Source: Endomicrobiia bacterium
GTDB lineage: Bacteria; Elusimicrobiota; Endomicrobiia; Endomicrobiales; Endomicrobiaceae
Reading direction: 5' to 3'
Assembly: GCA_025998475.1 (NCBI GenBank)
Contig: BNVZ01000035.1
Location: 1 to 10,761, forward strand
DNA length: 10,761 nt
Shown here: piece after piece, positions 7,651 through 10,761 of the stretch
Layout: every line of letters begins with the position of its first letter
Position numbering within the stretch: position 1 is the first letter of the stretch
Made by a program: the position numbers and the translations under genes
Notes under the pieces: model-generated
The model's database searches: none
What the model saw: the letters and a program-made list of their open reading frames with translations, nothing else
Told to the model about the DNA's origin: nothing

Positions 7651-7674
7651 AATAATAGTTTTCAATTTTTTTAT

Positions 7675-7992
7675 TTAAAAATCAATGAGTTTTTTACCTA
7701 CAGTCAATTCTTTGGAAATATTTTTATTTGAAGGAATTTCAAGAATCGAAACTGTATTGTACACGGGCAAAGCTATTCTAAAAGGTTTCAATGATTTGAT
7801 AATTTTCACAATTTTGTTTTCTTTATCTAAATAAACAATATCCAAATTAAACCGCATAAAAAAGGTATGTACTGAATTACATCTACAGAAAAGAATTGCA
7901 TGAGGACTGCTTTTTTTGAACATAAATCCTGAAAATCTTTCCCAAAATGTCTCTGCCTTTATTACTTTTATTTTTAATTTTATACTTCCCAT
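7675..7992 (-). CDS. DUF192 family protein
   Basis: This 105-aa protein matches the DUF192 (PF02643) pattern: a RFSGFMFKK segment near the N-terminus (family R.GLMFR), then an AILF strand, HTFFMRFNLDIVYLDKENKIV (family FWMKNT..PLDI.FLD..G.IV), and a C-terminal part with the SILEIPSN and LTVGKKLIDF strands. Its function is unknown; many relatives are secreted, but no signal peptide is seen here. The ATG at 7992 has only a weak GGA as ribosome-binding site. It is divergent from the sensor gene, with 46 bp between the two start codons, so control regions must overlap. lysS follows in the same direction after about 196 bp and has its own promoter candidate. Confidence 0.8.
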   Translation of the reverse strand: MGSIKLKIKVIKAETFWERFSGFMFKKSSPHAILFCRCNSVHTFFMRFNLDIVYLDKENKIVKIIKSLKPFRIALPVYNTVSILEIPSNKNISKELTVGKKLIDF

Positions 7993-8003
7993 ATCGCATC
8001 CAA

Positions 8004-8032
8004 TTACAATCTGTTATATTTTATGTTATAAT
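8004..8032 (+). promoter_or_regulatory. extended -10 promoter for the sensor gene, possibly leaderless
   Basis: A perfect TATAAT (8027-8032) is preceded by TG one base upstream (8024-8025), forming an extended -10 element. A weak -35 TTACAA (8004-8009, 3/6) lies 17 bp upstream. The normal start site, about seven bases after the -10, coincides with the ATG at 8039. No Shine-Dalgarno lies between them, so translation may begin on a leaderless mRNA. Confidence 0.5.
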
Positions 8033-8038
8033 CAACAC

Positions 8039-9067
8039 ATGAGGAAAAATATTATATTTTTATCGTTTTTCTCGCTGCTATTTATATGTGTAATTTTTTA
8101 TCCAGTAGCAAATTTGCTGTCAAAAAACAAATCGAAAGATTTAGAAGCTCTAACTGTAGAAAAAGCAAAATCAGCAGTTGAAGCTCTTATCCCTCATTTT
8201 AACAAAGCAATTTTAAACTCAGATGACATAAGTCTTTTTATGGCTATCGATAACATTGGAAAAATAGAAAACATCACAAGTTGTTATATACTTGATAAAA
8301 GTGGTAAGATGCTTATACCAAGTGATGCAAACAAATGGAACACTGAAAAAAATACCATTATCTACAACAATGCAACAAAAAACAAAACTGGATTTTTGCA
8401 ACAAACATCAAAAAAAGAGACCTTACTGCTTTCTGAATCTCTTGCAGAGAATCACACCTTATTTTGCATGATTTCAATTCAAAAAGCAAGCGAAAACGCA
8501 AGGTACTGGAAAATAAAATACTATACCATCGCCTCGTTTGTCGCAGTTTTTATTATAATTGTTTTTTATTTTCTTTCTAGACTACTCATATTAATGCCAT
8601 TCATTAGAATAAAAAAATCCTTAGAGGACAAATCATATGAGAACACAGATACTGGTGATCGTAACGAAATTACTGATATTTTTGATTTGCAAAGAGATAA
8701 AATAGCCAAAAAGATACAAATACTTAAAGATGAAAATGAAAGTTTAAGTAAAATAATCGAATATTTGCAACATGCTTCAGTTAAAGATAGCTTGGCTTTT
8801 ATAATTTTAAATTCATTAAACGAGATCGTATATGCTTACGACAATACAAAAGATATTTTGAAAGATAATTTTGAAAAAGGTAGTCATCTGCTTGAAATTA
8901 CAAAAGCCCATGATTTGATACAAATTGTAGAAGAAGCAAACGAAAATCAAGAAAAAGAAATTAAAAAATTTATTAGAAACTGTATCATCACGGCATTTTC
9001 GATAAGCGAAAAAGGCAAAGTTGTCGGAACAATTATAAAAGTACAAAATAAAGTCAATCAACTATAA
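8039..9067 (+). CDS. membrane sensor protein: extracytoplasmic domain, TM, HAMP-like, PAS, no output domain
   Basis: The 342-aa protein resembles the sensory half of a histidine kinase. TM1 (about 5-27) is followed by a periplasmic region (28-160) with a Cache-like CYILDKSGKMLIPSD, then TM2 (161-187), a HAMP-like linker (about 187-235, with Pro187 and a later NEITDI), a coiled coil (about 225-247) and a PAS-like domain (about 250-340, starting LAFIILNSLNEIVYAYD). The chain ends at the last PAS strand, VVGTIIKVQNKV. There is no H-box, kinase, GGDEF or methyl-accepting region, and none appears in the short gap to the convergent gene. The frame extends upstream to 7916, but that would overlap DUF192; the ATG at 8039 is directly before the hydrophobic segment. 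The domain names are pattern-based; the ligand and partner are unknown. Confidence 0.75.
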   Translation: MRKNIIFLSFFSLLFICVIFYPVANLLSKNKSKDLEALTVEKAKSAVEALIPHFNKAILNSDDISLFMAIDNIGKIENITSCYILDKSGKMLIPSDANKWNTEKNTIIYNNATKNKTGFLQQTSKKETLLLSESLAENHTLFCMISIQKASENARYWKIKYYTIASFVAVFIIIVFYFLSRLLILMPFIRIKKSLEDKSYENTDTGDRNEITDIFDLQRDKIAKKIQILKDENESLSKIIEYLQHASVKDSLAFIILNSLNEIVYAYDNTKDILKDNFEKGSHLLEITKAHDLIQIVEEANENQEKEIKKFIRNCIITAFSISEKGKVVGTIIKVQNKVNQL

Positions 9068-9083
9068 ATAGCATTTTTACCAC

Positions 9084-10363
9084 TCAAAGCAGCTCTAAAG
9101 ATTTGTTCGTATAGCATCGACTCTTACCATACCGCTTCCCTATGTTATTTCCCAACTTTACTGAAAACTTCGCCCTGTGAAAATACGTAGGATCGCTACT
9201 TAGGCGTACTCCTTGTTTCTCGCCATAAAAAGCATATTCAAGTTGAACACTATTTGAGACTAAACCGAATCCAATTGTTGGATATCCTGAATTATAACCT
9301 GCTCTTATAACAAATGGATTGTATTTATACTCGACGCCCATATGAAGATTTTTAAAAAATGTTCCAAAAAATGATTCGTCATGATTAACTAAGTTAGTTA
9401 AATCGGTTAAATCAAGCGCAAGAGCAAGCCTGTCATCTGTATCCCAATACTTATACGGCCAATAATAAAACTCCTTAGGACACCAAGAAGCGCCTATATT
9501 CACCTCCGGATTAATTTTTTCTTTACGGCAATTCTTTAAACCACGACTACTATTATGAGGAATTCCAACAAGCGTTTTAGCAAACAACTTTTCGTACGGT
9601 TTATCCAATTCTTTATAATTCATTCCGGTATTGTAGATATCCGTTACACTTAACCCAAAATTCCACGAGGGATTTAAATGATATATTGTCCCGATATCAA
9701 TCCCGAAAGAATTTCCTTGCAAAACGTTAGATTTACTCTTCTCTTCACAGTAAGTCTTTTCAATCGCTATTGTGCCAATACGTTTTAAATTCATGCCTAA
9801 AGACAAAGAACCGGGCATTTTGATGGCATCAAGAGAACTTATTTTGAATGCAACAGAAAGTATTTGAATATCTGTTGCTTTAGCGTTATATGACAGAGAG
9901 GGAATAGAAATAAGTTTGATCTCAGCATTGCCATCAACACAACCAAGAACGCCCAACCCAAAACTTAAATAATTTTCTTCAACAGATATAGGGCTTGTAA
10001 TAAACAAAATATTTGGCGCAGAAGCAAAAACATCCAATTTGGACGATGCAACACGTTTAAAATTATCTATTATTTTATCTTTGTCAGGAACATCCTTAGA
10101 AATGAGGTCGCTGGGCGCAGAGATTGTATCGTTATTGAGAGCAGCATCTATAGACATGATTTGAAATAAATAACCTTCTCTTTGCGTTATTCCGGCAGGA
10201 TTATAAAAAAATGCATTTTCATCATCAGAAATTGCGTTAAAAGCCCCGCCCATACTCATTGGCCTCAATCCTTTTATTGCAACCCTGTCTTTTTTTGCAC
10301 AGCAAAAAGAGTTGAGCAAAAAACAAATACTAAAATCGTAAAAGTTATTATTCTATTTTTTAC
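9084..10363 (-). pseudogene. PorV/FadL-like outer-membrane beta-barrel protein, probably inactivated
   Basis: The main frame (9084 to about 10296) encodes a barrel protein of the PorV/UPF0164 type, recognisable from the N-terminal PMSMGGAFNAISDDENAFF followed by YNPAG and from repeated amphipathic Gly/aromatic strands up to HRAKFSVKLG. About 20 residues after that strand look non-conserved. The longest open reading starts at a TTG (10319) and has no signal peptide. A good signal peptide (IITFTILVFVFCSTLFA) lies immediately upstream in another frame, joined at a run of seven A (10296-10290); eight A would fuse the two. The signal frame has no ATG, GTG or TTG: the codon nine bases after an AGGGG is GTA (10363-10361), as if GTG had mutated. 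So there are two lesions, or a slippage-dependent gene. It converges on the sensor gene, with 16 bp between the stop codons. Confidence 0.65.
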
Positions 10364-10497
10364 AATAATTGACCCCTACTCAAACCATGATGATATTTTC
10401 ACTTATTTGGCCATGACGATATCCCGTATTCCACCATTTATCTTTGACAATTATTTAATAACTTCGACCCTAACTCTTTAATAACTCCGTTATTACC
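10363..10497. repeat. short direct repeats and palindrome, possibly a decayed IS end
   Basis: This non-coding stretch lies between the barrel pseudogene and the IS5-type remnant. AATAATTGACCCCTACTC (about 10364-10381) and AATAACTTCGACCCTAACTC (10457-10476) are near-repeats in the same orientation. TTTAATAACTTCG (10454-10466) and TTTAATAACTCCG (10477-10489) match at 12 of 13 bases, 23 bp apart. TAATAAC-tcc-GTTATTA (10479-10495) is a perfect palindrome. Repeated GGGTCAA..TTATT units are typical of IS21-family ends, so this may be such a remnant, but no istA or istB is visible. An operator array is the alternative. Confidence 0.35.
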
Positions 10498-10526
10498 AAT
10501 TCTATTCATACACGCGAAACTTTTTC

Positions 10527-10759
10527 ATTAGACCCCTTGCGCAACTAAGTGTTAAATTCAAAATTACAAATACCTGAAACTCAAGTTAAATCGCAGTCCA
10601 AAGCGTCTTTTGCTATTACTTATCTATTCTTTAGACTATTTTGAACCTTTTAACAAATACTTTAATGTTTTCTACTATAATCATCTGATAAATCTTTCTA
10701 TTTAACTCCTTATCTTCTTTTGTCAGCTTTTTAGTGTTTGTTTGATCTCTTTTTTTAAA
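10527..10759 (-). pseudogene. C-terminal remnant of an IS5-type transposase with terminal repeat
   Basis: Reading in from the right edge on the minus strand, the first segment includes KKLTKEDKELNRK and IIVENIKVFVKRFKIV, where the Glu of VEN fits the last catalytic residue of the DDE triad. A shift and an in-frame stop follow, then KRRFGLRFNL in a second frame, then VSGICNFEFNT in a third frame ending at a TAG (10547-10545). Together these reproduce the conserved IS5-family tail (K.FKILS..YRNRRKRFGLRFNLI.GI.NFE) broken by at least two frameshifts and one nonsense codon. A terminal-repeat-like AGTTGCGCAAGGGGTCTAA follows at once (to about 10528). The element continues past the right edge, where the rest of the transposase would lie. 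It can no longer encode an active enzyme. Confidence 0.7.
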
Positions 10760-10761
10760 AC

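Noticed and set aside
7479..7674. T-box or other riboswitch upstream of lysS
   Set aside because: No T-box signature, antiterminator or terminator pair, or lysine-riboswitch core was recognisable; only simple stems are seen.
7916..8038. A 41-residue N-terminal extension of the sensor protein
   Set aside because: It would overlap the DUF192 coding region and both promoters, and the hydrophobic signal-anchor begins just after the ATG at 8039.
10182..10481. A 99-codon plus-strand open frame opposite the barrel gene start
   Set aside because: It overlaps the conserved PMSMGGAF region on the other strand and runs into the repeat region; its translation looks like no protein family.

Overview
The window is an AT-rich, gene-dense stretch of bacterial chromosome that also carries broken genes and insertion-sequence debris. 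The core genes (lysS-lolC-lolD, cysS, rlmB, a PorV-like outer-membrane barrel, a DUF192 protein) point to a diderm bacterium. The low G+C combined with recent pseudogenes resembles a reduced or host-associated lineage; my best guess is Elusimicrobiota (Endomicrobium-like), but that is inference from gene content and style, not proof.

Layout from left to right. A secreted or membrane protein starts at 61 on the minus strand and leaves the window; two sigma70-like promoters lie upstream, beside a large inverted repeat (203-284). Next comes a minus-strand series: rlmB (23S rRNA methyltransferase), cysS (cysteinyl-tRNA synthetase), a twice-frameshifted proB (glutamate 5-kinase), lolD and lolC (ATPase and permease of a lipoprotein-releasing ABC transporter), lysS (lysyl-tRNA synthetase) and a small DUF192 protein. 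In transcription order this is DUF192 > lysS > lolC > lolD > [proB] > cysS > rlmB > the partial gene. A promoter candidate with a hairpin at the predicted mRNA 5' end precedes lysS.

At about 8.0 kb the direction flips. A plus-strand gene encodes a membrane sensor (extracytoplasmic domain, TM, HAMP-like linker, PAS) with no output domain; its -10 box is so close to the ATG that the mRNA may be leaderless. It converges on a minus-strand PorV/FadL-like barrel gene that looks broken: its signal peptide lies in another frame, joined across a seven-A run, and that frame has no ordinary start codon.

The right end holds the decayed C-terminus and terminal repeat of an IS5-type transposase. The same 35-bp end (27/35 identical, ungapped) recurs at 3880-3914, seven bases upstream of the broken proB, so one IS family appears to have hit both places.

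No tRNA, rRNA, CRISPR array or convincing rho-independent terminator was seen. I do not see a new defence or biosynthetic system here; the interest lies in gene decay, IS scars, unusual translation starts and the output-less sensor.
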